A DNA stretch of 41,270 nucleotides from Parachlorella kessleri (GCA_001598975.1 BBXU01003164.1:1-41270), one strand, 5' to 3'; positions 1 to 12,490 are shown, counted from the first letter of the stretch. Numbers and translations: made by a program. The notes: generated by a model not told the origin, from the sequence alone.

Positions 1-3000
1 CCCAGCTCACCGTCATGTCCGCCTGGCTCATGTCTGCAACGGGCACTGCCCCCTCCACCGGCAGCTGCTGGTCACCCGCCAGCGCCTGGCCCTCGGTGCC
101 CACTTCGGCGCCGGCGCCTTGCGCCGCGCCTGCTGTGCCCGCGCCCTGGTCTGCTGACGTGGTGCCAAAGTCGGCTGCAGCAGGCGGTGTGAAGGACAAG
201 CGCTAACTACTGCTGGGTGTCCACACTGCACCCCTCCTACACATTGATCCTCCTACCCCTCCCTCTCTCATGTGGCTTGCTCCACCAGCTGCAGCATAGC
301 CGTCCGCAACCCAGACTCCCCGCAAACTGGCACGCAAGGCAGAAAGAGATACCCGCTTCCCACTTGCTTCTCCCAGCCACCAGGGGCGCATCAGCAGCCA
401 CGCAGGGAAAGCAACCGTACCGAGCCCCAGCAGCCAAGGAGGGAGCGGGGCGCCTGCCGCTCTCCCCCTGCCGCCACCGCCGATATCACCGCTTCCGCTC
501 CACTCCACCACACCCACCCGTGTTGCCCGTGGCGGGGATATCGTTGGCAAAGACCAGGCGCAGGATGGTCTGCCGCTGGTCCTCCGACAGGTCCATCCCC
601 CGGGCATGCTTGTTGGGGTCCGTTACCAGCTTCACCAGGTTGCGCCACTTGTCCTTCAAGTCCACCTGCAGACAATGCAGGAGGGAGGCATCAGAACGCT
701 TGATGGGGTGCATGTTATCATTGCAGAGCCGGAGCCGGCTTCAGCAGTCCACCGAGGTTGCCTGCCGGTGCCAGCGGTGCAGGGCGGCGTGGTGGGGATG
801 CCGGGGAGGGGGGGGGCATGTTTTTTGTGTTTTATAAAAGGACGTGACTGTCACTCTGAATAACAGGGGGTCAGTCACCAAATTGGCAGGGCCGGCGCGG
901 CCACTTGCCCCCCATCAAGTCCCACCAGCAATTAGTGGCAGCAGGCACAGCGCCGAGCTCACAGCCAGGCTCGTCCTTTGGCACAGTGCACACGCTTCCT
1001 GCTCTGCATCCCTGTCAGTCGGTTACAGCAGCGAATCCTATTGGCAGACATGCCACACCACGGCCGGACGGGCAGCCACCCATTTACTGGTTCGACCCCA
1101 TGTCCAAGCTAGCACATGTGTGCCACGCCTCCCCACCACCTGCCTGTGTGCGCTTGGAGTTGATCTTGTTGGTCACCACGTACCGCTCGTAGATCTGGGC
1201 CCAGCTGGTCTTGAACAGCGTGACGCCTGCACAAGCACAACCGCGGAAATTAGGTCCAAAGCCAGGTGGTGGCTCAGCAGGAGAGGCCAGGTGTGACCAC
1301 CACAGCATACAGAGCGAGTCCACCCTAGTCCTGACCCACCCCGGGGTCCTCATAGATCCTCCTCCTTTTTGGCTATGCGGCCCCCCTGCCAGGCGAGCCT
1401 AAGGAACACGGAACCGACAGCAGGCCTACGGTCCCAACGGTCAGCATGCTCAGGTGTTTCCTCCCTGCCAAGCTGGTCAGGCGAGCGCTGTGCAACCTTA
1501 CATTTTCTTCCGCTGCTTGCTGCACAGCTCCAATCAGTAGCGCCCCCATGTCCTCCCTAGACCTTCGCGCAACAAGCCTCTCCCCAGATGCTGCTGCCCC
1601 GCCCCGAGCCTGCCCTAATACCGGACCAACCCCCCAGTTCCCTTACTCATCCATCACCCAATGCCTTACTCACCCTCTATCAGCGCCTCCACCTCCTCCG
1701 GCATCCACCGCCCCGTCTGCCGCCGCGGCTTGGGCGACTTCTCGGTCAGCCCCGCCACGCTGCCCCCCTCCTCGTGCGCCAGCCCGTACATCTGCACACA
1801 CACACACTCAACCAGTTAAACCTTTCCAAGCAGTCAATTCGCTGCCCACAACTGGTACACCGGGGCCGGGCGGTGGTTGGCCCGCACATTAGTGAAGGTG
1901 GGGTCGGCCCCGCAGAGCCGAGCCGAGACTGTCTAACCAGACCCGCCAGCTCATAAGGCAGCCCACCAAACACTCCAAGCACAAACGGGCCAGCCAGCAC
2001 AGCTCCAACAGGGGGCTGAGGGGGAGGTGGGCTGCTCCCTACAGCTTTGGGCAAAACCTCAACGCCAAAACAACAGATCCCCAGGCCTTAGCATCCCGCT
2101 TACCCGCCCCCCCACACACACACCTGCTGTGTTCCGTCCAGGACCGGCATGGCCTGCACCATGGGCAGCCCGCCCCCCGCCAACATGCCAGAGTGCAGCG
2201 ACACCGCCTGCTGCTGGTCCAGCACGCCCGGCATCTCCATGCCCTGCGGGGGGGTAATGACGGGCTGCAGGCTTGGAGAGGGACGCGGCACAGCCACCTA
2301 GAGAGCATAGGAGGCAGTGCAAGGCCCGCCTATTCCCTTCCTTCCTTCCTTCCTTCTCCCCTCTTTAGGGTCCACTCGTTGCATCTCCTAGACCTTGCGC
2401 CGCGCCCTCGACGGTGGCGTGCACGTCCCTATCTCTCTCTCTCTCACACACACACGCACCGGCTTGGCCCCGGGGCCAGGCAAGCTAGCCCGTAACCCCC
2501 CCTCCCCAATCCCCAGCCTCTGGGCTCGCTGTCCCTCTGCATCAAGGTTCCCTGTCACAGGCATTGCCACCCATAACAACCAGCGTAGCTGGGCGCCGGC
2601 TCACCAGTGCCGCGCTGGAAGCCGGCATCTCCCCGTGGGGCCCCAGCTGCTGCATGGCCCCGCTGGCGGCCGCCATCCCTGCCAGCTGGCCGGCGCCGGC
2701 GGCCCCGGGCATGCCGGGGGCCTGCAGCAGCTGCTGGTACGACAGGCGGCTCGCGTCCACCGCACCTGCGGGCACAGTATACACACAGCTGAGGCTGGGA
2801 GCTGCTCATAGATAATAGGGGGAGGCTGAGGGGAGGGGGGAGGCAGCATACCCAGGATGCCATTCAGCAGCCGGAATGTACCCGGCAGGCCTCCATCACA
2901 CGGAAGCTTACACCAAAACAACAAAAGGGGCATCAGGAGGGCTCCCCTCCCCACACATCCGCGTGCCCTCCTTTGGTGCCACTGCCGAACAGTCCTCGTG

Positions 3001-6000
3001 CTGCTCGTGGTCTGCCTACCCCCACATACACAGGGGGGGCCCGGCCGTGCAGTCCCACTTGCTGCCGTCACATGCACAGCACGCCCAGATCCCAACCCAA
3101 GCCTTGTGTGCCCGAGATGCCACACACACCACCTACCCCGCGTACACGCACGTACCGGGGTCCGGGCCATGCTGCTGCGCCTGCTGCGGGTGCAGCCCCA
3201 GTATGCGCTCCTGCTGCTCCCGGTCCGTGGTTTGCGGCACCGAGGCGATGAAGAGCTCGTAGGGCCCCGGGGCCTCGTAGCCCTGGTGGAACAGGAAGAT
3301 CTCGTCGCCTGCAGGGCACCCAAAGAGTCCCCCAGTTGCTCAATCTGCTTTGTTTGCCATTCCCTCACCGCCTTCCTGCTCCCCAGGCTGCGCTCTTGGC
3401 CTGGTGCAATTGCCCTGGAGCACCACTGCAGCTGGCCATGACCTTCCGCTGGACCTAACCCAGCAAGCACACACGACCCCTACACACATATCCAGATACA
3501 AGGCCTCCCATCTTTCTGCCTTCCCCTCTCCAGCCACGCATTTTGGGCCACCCAAGGACTCGATACCAAGACGGATTCCTGCGCTGTGTGGCATCTGATA
3601 CCTGTTGGTTCCCGGGAGGCCACGTCCTCCATGCCGACCAGGTCGTTGTTCTCGTTCAGGATCTTCTTGCGCAGGATGAAGCGGATGGGGTTCACAAACT
3701 GCACACAAGCAGCACGAGGGGAAATAGATAGACGTGGCACTTACTGGGTAACCGCGCCAGCCCAAGGCATACAGACATCGGGGCCCCCTGCTAGGTGCCC
3801 CACTTTAGGCAGCATGCATTCAAGAGCTTGTGGCAGGGAAAGTTGCCCCCTATACGCTGCCTCCCCTCCTTCTTGCTGTCATGATCTGCAGACTTTCTCG
3901 GCGGCGTCAGGAAGAGCATGGACGGCACCCACCCTGGACACACACTACTACTACACTGTGCTTGAGACAGGTCATCACTTCGGAACACCAGCCACCGCCC
4001 CACCTCGCCACGCAGCAGCTTGGCCTTCATGATGCGTCGCTTGAGGTACTCGACCGTCATGAACTCGGGCGCCTCCACCACCATCTCCGGCTGCGGCTGG
4101 TACGTCTTCACGCTCTTGATCAGGAACCGCACCAGCAGGCCTGCAGCAGGGCGGGTCACATCACATGCCAGCAGACTCTGCCGCGGTCCGCACACATGCC
4201 CCTCTACCTCAAGCAGTGCATGCACCAAGAAGGCTATACACACTTCCACCAGGCTCCACACACTTCCACCAGGACGGGAACCACCAGGCGCTGGCACCAG
4301 GCGGAGGGCGCAAAGGCGGGTAACCCATGAGGTATCCATCAACATCCAGACATGGTCAGCACGCTCGCGCGCTTGCTCATACATCACATGTGGTGGTGAG
4401 GAGCAACCTGCACATGTGATCGAAACTCCGTTATCCCTCTGCAGTGCGCCCCTGCCCTCGCGGAAAGCAGCCCCAGCACGGCCTGGCTGCCCTCATGAGC
4501 CGGGGCCTGGCGGGCCGCGCTGGGGCCACCCACCCACCACCCACCCACCTCGGCGGGAGGCCAGCTCCGCTATCTGGTCGTCAAAGCGCAGCAGCTTGAG
4601 GTACTGGTCGTGGCTGGCCGCGTCCTGGCTGGCCAGCGTCTGCATGGCCAGGCTGTTCAGCTGGTCCGTGGGCTTGGCCGGCAGCTTGGGCACAACTGCA
4701 GACAGCCAGCAGGCACGCCCAAATGAGCAGACACGGAGGACCTACTCTTGCTTCTGGACTGAAGACATCCAACCTAGCCTCCACAGGGCTGGCGAGCCAG
4801 CGACACCGGGTGCTTGCTGGGCCCAAGAACAGCTTGGCTCAGCTGAGCACGGCATGACCCACCGCGGGGGACCTACGGTGGTGGTTAGTCATGGCTCGTG
4901 CACAGGCCTGCGTGGCGCTTTAACCTCCACTTCAGGCATGCACCTCCAGCCAGCCAGCTAGCCACACTGAGAACCCGTGATACCTGCGCCCCAAGCTTGC
5001 AACCACACAGTGGCCTAGTAGGCTGACAGACTGCCCTTGCTTTGCTACCCTCCCACCTTCCCCCCACCTCTACCTGGCAATGGCAGGTCCTGGTCCAGCT
5101 GCAATGACATCTGCTGCTGCATCATGGCTGCATCTTGCGGCAGCACGCCCTGCTGCGCTGCGGCGGCGGCGGCGGCCGCTGCCGCCATGGCTGCCTGCTG
5201 CTCCAAGTCAGCTGCCGCATGTGCTGCTGCTGCATGGTGGTGGTGGTACGCCACAGCGTCACCCTGCATCACAGACTCCTCCCCAACCTCTGCGCCTTGC
5301 ATCTGCTGCTCTTGCGGGTGGGGAAGTCCTGCTGCTGTCTGGTGGTAATGCTCGGGAGCAACCTGGCCAATCACAGCTGCCTCTGCCGAGGACGTAGCCA
5401 TCGGAGGCGCCGCTGCCGCTGCCACGTCCAGCGCGGAGGGCTCCGCGGCGGCTTGCGCCGCAGCTGCAGGGCCGCCAGCGCCGCGGCCGCGCTTTCCTCC
5501 ACTGCTGGCGCTAGGCCCCCTCTCCTCATCGTCGGGCACCGACACAAACTCCTCATTCCGGTATCGCTTGCTCCCCTGGGTGCGCCGCCGGGGTCGCGAG
5601 TGTATATTCAGCTCAGGCTGCTCACTGTTCGTGCGACTAGGCGGCTCCTGGATGGGCACCTGCGAGTGCCCCTGGGCTGCATCTTGCTGGGCGGCATCTG
5701 TGAATAGCGGCAGGCTAGGCGGCGCACCACTGGGCACCATCTCCTGCTGCGGCACGGTGGCATGGTGGTGGTGCTGCAGCGCCTCCGCGGCCATAGCCCC
5801 GCCATAGTGCGCCCAGTTGAAGTCCAGCGCTGGCCCTGCAGCGCGCAGATAGCAGGCAGAAACAAGAAGCACTGTTGACAAGAGCTTATGGCATACTCTT
5901 CATGATGGGGGGCGCTCAGTGGAGGTTGGTGGTGGGTTTGTTCTGGGCAGCCAGCCAGCCGGCGCTGGCGCTGCAGCCGTGCCCACAAAGCAGGAACCCC

Positions 6001-6444
6001 CTTGGCAGCATTGTACTATCATGCTGGCTCACAGAGGTCCAAAAACAAGGGTTTGATAGGGTGAATACTGCAGTCCCACTTTAGCAGGCCCCCAATTGGT
6101 GAGTGCAGTATGGGCCAGTTGCACCACCATGCTGATCGAAAGCACAGCGTCTGCCAAAGCTATAAAACCTAGGTTGCCTCAATATCGCAGAACACACTAT
6201 TTCGAACATGACCCGTCACTCGTAGCATACACCTCGAGGCTTCAGGGCACAGCGAACCCTGAACCCAGCCCGAGGTTTTAGCTGGCCCAAGTTCAAAAAC
6301 TGCCGCCCAGCCCCAGCTTTAAAGACACCTTGCCACACGGTTGCACTGTCGAGCGCCCTTTCAGCCCTACATATCAGGCCACAAACGCTGAGGCCATGAT
6401 GCCCCGTCATGCCGCTCACCTGCTGTCTCGACTGTGGCTTCCAT
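1..6444 (-). CDS. Telobox Myb/SANT DNA-binding protein, telomere-repeat-binding-factor-like (3' end outside window)
   Basis: Twelve exons were joined on phase: 6444-6420, 5835-5074, 4695-4549, 4140-4004, 3698-3602, 3308-3156, 2765-2605, 2297-2124, 1791-1674, 1226-1144, 665-518 and 174-11; coding continues left of the window (723 codons seen). A single Myb repeat lies near residues 580-630, with Trp at about 581, 600 and 626 and the telobox signature VDLKDKWRNL, which in plant TRFL/TRB proteins reads TTTAGGG-type telomeric DNA. Residues about 312-357 (VRFLIKSVKTY to LKRRIMKAKLL) resemble the ubiquitin-like central domain of plant TRFL proteins; this is inference. The N-terminal third is low complexity with His4 runs, a long Ala tract and a basic patch (PRRRTQGSKRYR) that could be a nuclear signal. 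The start MEATVETAG was chosen because its CAG/GTGAGC donor joins exon 2 in phase; an in-frame ATG at 6573 could extend it. Intron 10 uses a GC donor. Function is likely telomere binding or transcription. Confidence 0.85.
1138..1144 (-). other. GC-AG intron donor in the telobox gene
   Basis: Exon 10 must end at 1144 (CACACAG/GCAGGT) so that the next exon continues in frame with the telobox residues VDLKDKW at 665. The only nearby GT donor, four bases further on (1139-1138), would shift the frame. This is therefore read as a GC-AG intron spanning 1143-666. Confidence 0.75.
2335..2457. repeat. Simple-sequence tracts (CCTT)n and (CT)n(CA)n
   Basis: A CTTC/CCTT tetranucleotide run at about 2335-2355 and a CT run followed by a CA run at about 2431-2457 both lie in the telobox gene intron between exons 8 and 7. 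They are ordinary microsatellites. Confidence 0.8.
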
Positions 6445-6830
6445 GTGAAGCTTTCTGGCTCTCTCCCTGCGCTTGCTTCGCCAGGGAGTGAAGGCAGAGC
6501 CCCGCTTGGTTGCGTTTGTCCTAATATTATCACCTTGGCGGGAGGTGGAATTCAGCTGGATTGAGAGGTGCACCTAGGTGCTGGACAAGAACTGCTGTCT
6601 CAAGTCCCTGCCTACGTTGTTCACACAGCTACAGGCGTGACGGCCTTATGGGAGTGACAGTCCCACCAGGGTCCAAGCCACTGTTCTTGAAGGTGTTTGA
6701 AGGTAGCCTGGGTTTCAGCTAGTTAGCTTCATAGATTACAGCACTCCCCTACCAGTGTGGGTGGGCGCAAGAACCTGCACCCAGCATGGGGATGTCGCGA
6801 CTCACAGGGCAACACCTCAGCGTGTGTTTG

Positions 6831-6955
6831 TTGGCAGGCACTGCGCACATAGGGGAGGTAGTGGTGAACGGTACTGACAGAGCTGGGTGCAGGTATGCTT
6901 CGGTTCTTGGCTGATCTGATCCAGTAGGTCTCTCCCCTGGAGAAGCGAAGGCCGC
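6831..6955 (+). repeat. Dispersed repeat family A, copy 1
   Basis: The segment shares ordered blocks with the copy at 38021-38155: TTGGCAGG..., ACTGACAG.GCTG..TGCAGG, then TTCTTGGCTGATCTGATCCAG followed by a CCCC block. Matches are interrupted by small indels. Judged by eye. Confidence 0.6.
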
Positions 6956-7267
6956 CAGAGGTGCCACCAGTGGTACTTGCTTATCACCAGCCTGGCACAG
7001 TTTGCGTATGGCACATCTTTGCTGAGGCCAGTTGTGCTATAGACTTCAGTTGGGCGGGCAATGTGAAACAAAGCAGCCTGCTGCTGTGTTTAGCGTAGTA
7101 CTTGTCACTGGTTTGCCAGTTGTGGTACAGGGCAGTTAGGGGACAGCCTGCTTCAGGGATGAATGGGGTAAATACAAGGAAGCACACAGTAATGGGGACC
7201 CCTGGCACCAACCTAAGTGAATGACCGAGGACGATGACGATGCATGTGGCAGCCAGGATAAAACGAA

Positions 7268-7342
7268 TTTGGCTTATTCTGCATCCAGGACTGTCAGTGC
7301 AGTGCGCATCTCACTCCCTGTTTGCGGTACCTGCCACCCATA
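7268..7342 (-). repeat. Dispersed repeat family A, copy 2 (inverted)
   Basis: On the minus strand this reads ATGGGTGGCAGGTA, then GCAAACAGGGAGTGAGATG, then CTGACAGTCCTGGATGCAG. That is the same block order as the plus-strand copies in the PSF1 and PanC introns. Confidence 0.7.
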
Positions 7343-7390
7343 CTTACAAAACGACGACTTGCAACAAGTGCCAAGAGGCCACTAAAGGCC

Positions 7391-7425
7391 GCCCTAGCAC
7401 CGTGTGGTCCCCGCTGTGCTAGGGC
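7391..7425. repeat. Short perfect hairpin, 10-bp arms
   Basis: Positions 7391-7400 (GCCCTAGCAC) are exactly complementary to 7416-7425, with a 15-nt spacer. The hairpin lies between inverted repeat copies A2 and A3, so it may be the centre of a fold-back element of about 230 bp. Confidence 0.7.
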
Positions 7426-7439
7426 CCTGTTGTTGAGGG

Positions 7440-7490
7440 CGCTTGGCAGTGCAAACAGGGGAAAGGTAAGAGTCAACCGTACTGACAGGG
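7440..7490 (+). repeat. Dispersed repeat family A, copy 3 (partial)
   Basis: It carries the blocks CTTGGCAGTGCAAACAGGGG and ACTGACAGGG in the same order as the other copies. It faces copy 2 head-to-head across a hairpin. Confidence 0.5.
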
Positions 7491-7619
7491 ATGAGGGCTG
7501 ATGACGACGCCTGCTCTGGGACTTGCCCTAGTTCTTGAGGCTGGAAGTCAAAATCCAACTGCTGATGAGGTCATCACTCCGCACTTGTGGCCATGACATC
7601 GCCTGCCCAGACAAAACTG

Positions 7620-7624
7620 TTACA
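7620..7624 (-). terminator. Candidate poly(A) signal TGTAA for Rubisco activase
   Basis: TTACA on the plus strand reads TGTAA on the gene strand, about 440 nt after the activase stop codon. TGTAA is the predominant green-algal poly(A) signal. Assignment is by position only. Confidence 0.5.
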
Positions 7625-8064
7625 GAGCAGACTGCCCTATCAAACAATATGAAATGGTCTCTCTAGAATGTCAACTGCGACAGGATGGAAATGCGATGAA
7701 ACACAGGCAAACCAGATGGAAGCAGCACAACAAGGTGTCTTCTCCAGAAAAAACAGGCAAGTGCGTCAAAGCTGACGAGGCAGAAGAGCAGGGGGCCGGG
7801 CCGGCACACCACCAGGTGAGGGTGCACAGGTTAGCTACAGGACCCAGCAATGCAGGCGGCACAACAGCCACCCCCAGAATACATGATGTAGAGGGAAATG
7901 GGTCAAAGGGAGAGCCTCCCAGCCATCACAACACAGAGCGGCCCACACAAAGCGATTCAATCCTTGACCAGGGAGCGCGCACCGTTGTGAACTACCACCC
8001 AACAGCACAAGGCCTACACCCACAAGCTCCCGACGGAGCTCCGCACGACTGAAGACCGAGACAT

Positions 8065-11000
8065 TTAGAAGGCATTGTAGTTCTCGGGAAGGGAGGAGCC
8101 GCTCTGGCCAGCAAGCGCAGCCCCGCTCATGTACTGGTCCGCCAGCTGCACGCGCTTCACGTTCTCCTGCAGGCAGCACAGCACACACAGCATGCCAAGC
8201 GTGAGCAGGTAGCCATCACAACAACCAACGCGCCCCTTAGAACCGTGCGTAAACTACAGGTAAGCCTCCCAGCCAGCAATCAGTACCCTAGCGACAGGTA
8301 TAATAAATAGGCAGCAATCATTTTAAACAACCAGATATATAAGGGATTATCAATGCTACAACATGAATTGCAGCAAATAAGTATGTCCCAACCTGCTCTC
8401 CCACCAGGAGTAGGAAATAGCGGCGACAACAATGACACCAACTGCACACTCGACATGACTTCTCCCATGAAGACACTAAAAGCCAATCCGCCCCGCCACG
8501 GTACCCAGGCAGCAGTCCCGCCCCGCCCCGCGGTCGCACCTGCTCCTCCACCAGGGCATTGCCGTACTTCATGAGCGTGCCCAGGTTCATGGTGGGCTTC
8601 TCAAACTCCACCCTGCCCTCGCGGCTGTTCACCAGGCGCTTGCCAATGTTCTCCACGCCCGTGGACATGATCCACTCGTGCACCTGCAAGGGAACGAGGC
8701 CGTGTGGCGCGCGGCGCAGTCAGCGGAGCTCAGCACAATTGCACAGCACGGGCCCAGCACAGGTGCAACGGCCATGCGGGCCCCCGCAGGGAAGGGTATC
8801 CCTCCGGAACTTGCAGTGTCAAGCAAGGCGAATACAAACCACAGGTGGGGCGCCCAGCTTCACCAGCAGCCACAACACCTAGCACGGCTTGCTTGGCACG
8901 GTTTGCTGTGCCAAGGTCTGAGACAAATCAAGCCTCCAGACAGGGCAACCGATGTGCTGAGTAAGGCGCTCCAATCCAGGCACATAACACACCTTGTCAT
9001 CATAGACGCGGGCACGCAGGGCGCCAAAGAAATCGATAGACTGGCCTGGGAAGGCGTCCACCTGCAATTCAGGAGGCAGCCTGTTCGGCACAGCTGCAGC
9101 GTGGCATCCTTGTCGTGTATCAATAACCCTCAGATGTCTGGTGTTGAACACACACTGGCCGACCCTGACATGTCTTCGAACTGCTGCTGGCTACTTCTTA
9201 CACACTGTAACCTGGGGTGGCCGGCATTGACAGCAATCCCAGGGACATCTATAACACAACAACTATGGCATTGCACGACACATCCAGCGCCTGCCTGCTG
9301 CCATAACCAATGATGCTCTCCTCCAGGGCTCAATTGCCTACAAACTGCTACAAACCAGAACCCACAAATCTCAACACAACATGTGCACCTATACATCCCT
9401 CCCTCTTCGGGTCCATTAGACACATACACCCCTTCGTTGGCCCAGCAACTCACCAGCTTCTCCACGTCCGCCCTGTTGACATTGTCGTGCTGGAAGATAC
9501 CCATGCACACGCCCACGCGGTCCTCGCGAGTGGGATTCCAGTAGTACTTCTCCATACGACTGCGATCACACAGGCGGCAGGGAAGGGGATTCAGTACAGC
9601 AAATAGTTTGGTTATACTGCCGCTTGACAACGGGGTCCGGCTATGGTTGCACTGCAGGCCCACATGCTACTTGCCTCCGCAAAATCTGTCCCAAAACACA
9701 GCCAAAGGGCTGACAACCAAGGGACGGCAGCAGGCCAGGCGAGGCGCCTCCAATCAAGTGCTGCCTGCCTTGCTTCCAGGACTCACCCATCACGAATGAG
9801 GGGGGCGTAGAGGGTTGAGAAGTCGTTACCCGTGCAAATGATGGGCACGCGGGGGATCTCCTCGTTCTTGTACACGCCTGCAGCGACAGCATACAAGGTA
9901 AGACCACCAGCACTTCCAATAGGAGCCAACTGCCTCTCCATGTTTTGCGTGGAATAGTGTTCATTCTTAATTGCAGCCAGCAGCAGATGGGCAAGGCACA
10001 AACGTATGCTTTAGCTCACATCATGCGCACCCTGCCACAGCCATAATCATATCCAGCTCAGCGCACGGCACTCTCTTCACATAAACCAATGAGTGCGCAC
10101 CCGGTAGCTGACACCACTGACTGACCTGGCAGCTGCACGTTGGTTGGGCTATCGGCAATGTTCATAAGCGTGGCATTCACCATCTGGTTGTTCACGGTGT
10201 ACTGGGTTGAGTCGCCCATGCGGCCGGCACCTGTTCATAGCAGGGAGGGGAGGACCACAGTGTCTGCCGCCGCACTCTCCAAACAGAAAACTTAGTACAC
10301 AAGCACCACTTTCCGGTCATGTGCTGAATGTGCGCTTGGAGTGGTGAAACCCGATGCACCCTGCCAACTTAGGCGAGAGAACCTAGGAGAGGATTGTCAC
10401 AACACACTGCCATCACCGTAATTGGCTTGATAATTCCTACCTCCCCATATCTAAATACAGACGGCTGTAGAACAACAGGTGGAGCAAGACGTCCTTAACA
10501 ACGCCTTGCTGCATTGAGCACCCCTGCCGCGCGGCGCGCCTCCCCCCCCCACCACACACACATACACACCCCCAAGAAAAAATGGCGCATCCCACCCCCA
10601 TACCCCTCGCCGACTCCCCACACCATGCGGGGCCACTTCTTCCCATCTCACCCGCGTCCAGGTCGTTAATGAACAGCGAGCACATCTTGCCCTTCTTGAT
10701 GATGTCGGACGCCTCCCTGTAGCGCTGGCGGATGAGCTTGGCGGGCTCGCCGGCGTTGCCAGACTCCAGCTCACCAGCCGACATGACGATGGGCGCAATG
10801 CCCAGCTTCTTGAAGGCCAGGTTGCACTGGAAGGTCTTGCCCTGGCCCTTGCCACCCCAGATACCCAGGATGAGGGGCACCTGCAGCAATGACTCGCACG
10901 GCAGGAGCGCGGTCAGGGCCAGCAAACCCATCGCTTGGTTTTCATGCATGCAAGGGGAGGCTCTGCGGGGGACAGTGCGACAGCACTGGCACCCTACGTG

Positions 11001-12490
11001 CCCCCCAGCAGCCTGTGGCTGGTCAGCAGCGGGAGGCAGGAGGTCTTGGCCAAGGCCAAGGCAAGGCATGCAAAGCAGCAGGCGCCCACCTTGATCTTGG
11101 GCAGCTCCAGGAAGTTCTTGGCCACGTGGATGGAGATCTTGTCCAGGAAGGCGGGGGAGATGTAGAAGCCGTCCTCAATGTTGTTGAAGTTGCGCGCTGC
11201 AGGCAAACACGACAGCCCCAGTAAACAAGACGGGTCCTTTAGAGGGCAGGAGCGATGCCCCTGTGAGGCAAACACACAGTCAAGGCCGAGTCAGTCACCA
11301 AATAACAGAGAGCTTCTCTCTATGTAGTGGCTGTTGCCACCTTGGAACGCCACACACGTGACCTGGTCCCTTGCTTGCCCGCAACACCTCTGAGCACCAC
11401 AGACAGGGCGTACTAGCGCGACAGCAGTGGGAGGATGTCCGACACCAGGGCACATAGCACGCGAACCAGGTTGCCACACAACACCCACCAGCGGTGGACA
11501 GGTAGTCGCTGGAGGTCAGCACGGCATTGTGGGTGCCACCCAGGCCCTGGTTGCCCTGGAACAGCGAGTCCACCATCTGGCGGCCGCGGGTGATGTCTTG
11601 CTGCAGCCACAGATCAGTCAAGGTCCATCAGGCTTTCAGTGGGATGAGGTGTGGCGATGTACCAAGTCGTCAAGGAAGACCTCCAAGGCTCTAGCAGCCT
11701 CCCGCCCGGAGGCATGGCGGATGATGCGAACACACCACAAACTGCCGACACACCTGATTCAGCCTCCACTGCAGATTTAAACAAGCGCTGCATTCCCAGT
11801 TGCAGCACAGCTGCCCTGGTCAGGGCTTTCGTACCAGCCCCCACACAGACACGCAGTGTCTTCTCGCACCTGGTCATCAGACACGTCCTGGCCAGCGTCC
11901 ATGCCCCTCCAGCGCCCAACCTGGCTCTTGCTGCCACCCCTCCTGGCGACCACCTGCAGGTCTTAAGGAGGTTCGTTTGCAGAAGGTTGGCTGCGGTACA
12001 CTTCCCCTTTCCGGCACCAATCACTTAAGTTGGGACCTATTCCAAAAAGATACTGCGATAGATATTTCAAAAGGGCCCAGCGTAATCCTTACTGCTGCAG
12101 GCAGTGTACCATACACTGTTAGTGCAACACATCTTGCCCACTATGCACACCTGCTTCAACCACCCTTGAACCCGATCTGACCAAGCCACTGCAAATCCAG
12201 ACTCCCTTGCACCAAGCCGAAATAGTTACAGCCAATTACCTCCATCCTGGTCATGCGAGCGGCCTTAGCGGTGGCAGGGCGGGCGGCCACCTTGGCCCCC
12301 TTGAAGCTGCAAGGATAAGACAGCAAGCCACAGCCTAAATCCTTGCGCATTGTCACTGCCTTCCAGCAAAGCCAAGATCTTGGAAGCCCCAGAGTGGCCT
12401 TGCGGAACCGATGCAACAATAACCTGCCCCTCACCTGGTCGCGAAGGACCCCTGCTGGGACATTGCCATAGGAGCAACCACGGGAGCCAT
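8065..12490 (-). CDS. RCA: Ribulose bisphosphate carboxylase/oxygenase activase, chloroplast precursor
   Basis: Eleven exons join in phase to 395 residues: 12490-12435, 12306-12240, 11600-11489, 11196-11090, 10880-10652, 10230-10126, 9877-9787, 9559-9454, 9061-8993, 8683-8540 and 8166-8065. The product is an AAA+ ATPase that uses ATP to free inhibited Rubisco sites of bound sugar phosphates in the chloroplast. The first ~40 residues ([14 protein letters not shown]...) are Ala/Arg/Lys/Ser-rich without acidic residues, as in a transit peptide. Walker A is GGKGQGKT (about 123-130) and Walker B is LFINDLDAG (about 183-191). Further activase hallmarks are [39 protein letters not shown], and [16 protein letters not shown]. 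It ends in ENYNAF without the redox-regulated Cys-bearing tail of plant alpha forms, so it is beta-type. The start has a good context (AAGGATGG). It is head-to-head with the Alba gene. Confidence 0.97.

Larger units (their letters stand above)
6445..8064. other. Intergenic region between the telobox gene start and the activase 3' end
   Basis: No supported coding exon was found. The right part (about 7620-8064) is probably the activase 3' UTR. The left part should hold the telobox gene promoter and 5' UTR. Between them lie three copies of a dispersed repeat (about 6831-6955, 7268-7342 and 7440-7490) and a short hairpin at 7391-7425. Open frames here are short and show no recognisable family. 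Confidence 0.6.

Noticed and set aside
203..607. Long minus-strand frames between the last two telobox exons
   Set aside because: They are in a different frame from the conserved telobox exon. A phase-correct acceptor at 176-175 with a good pyrimidine tract gives a cleaner model.
1797..1812. CA repeats as possible CRISPR or telomere-like arrays
   Set aside because: They are plain dinucleotide microsatellites in introns.
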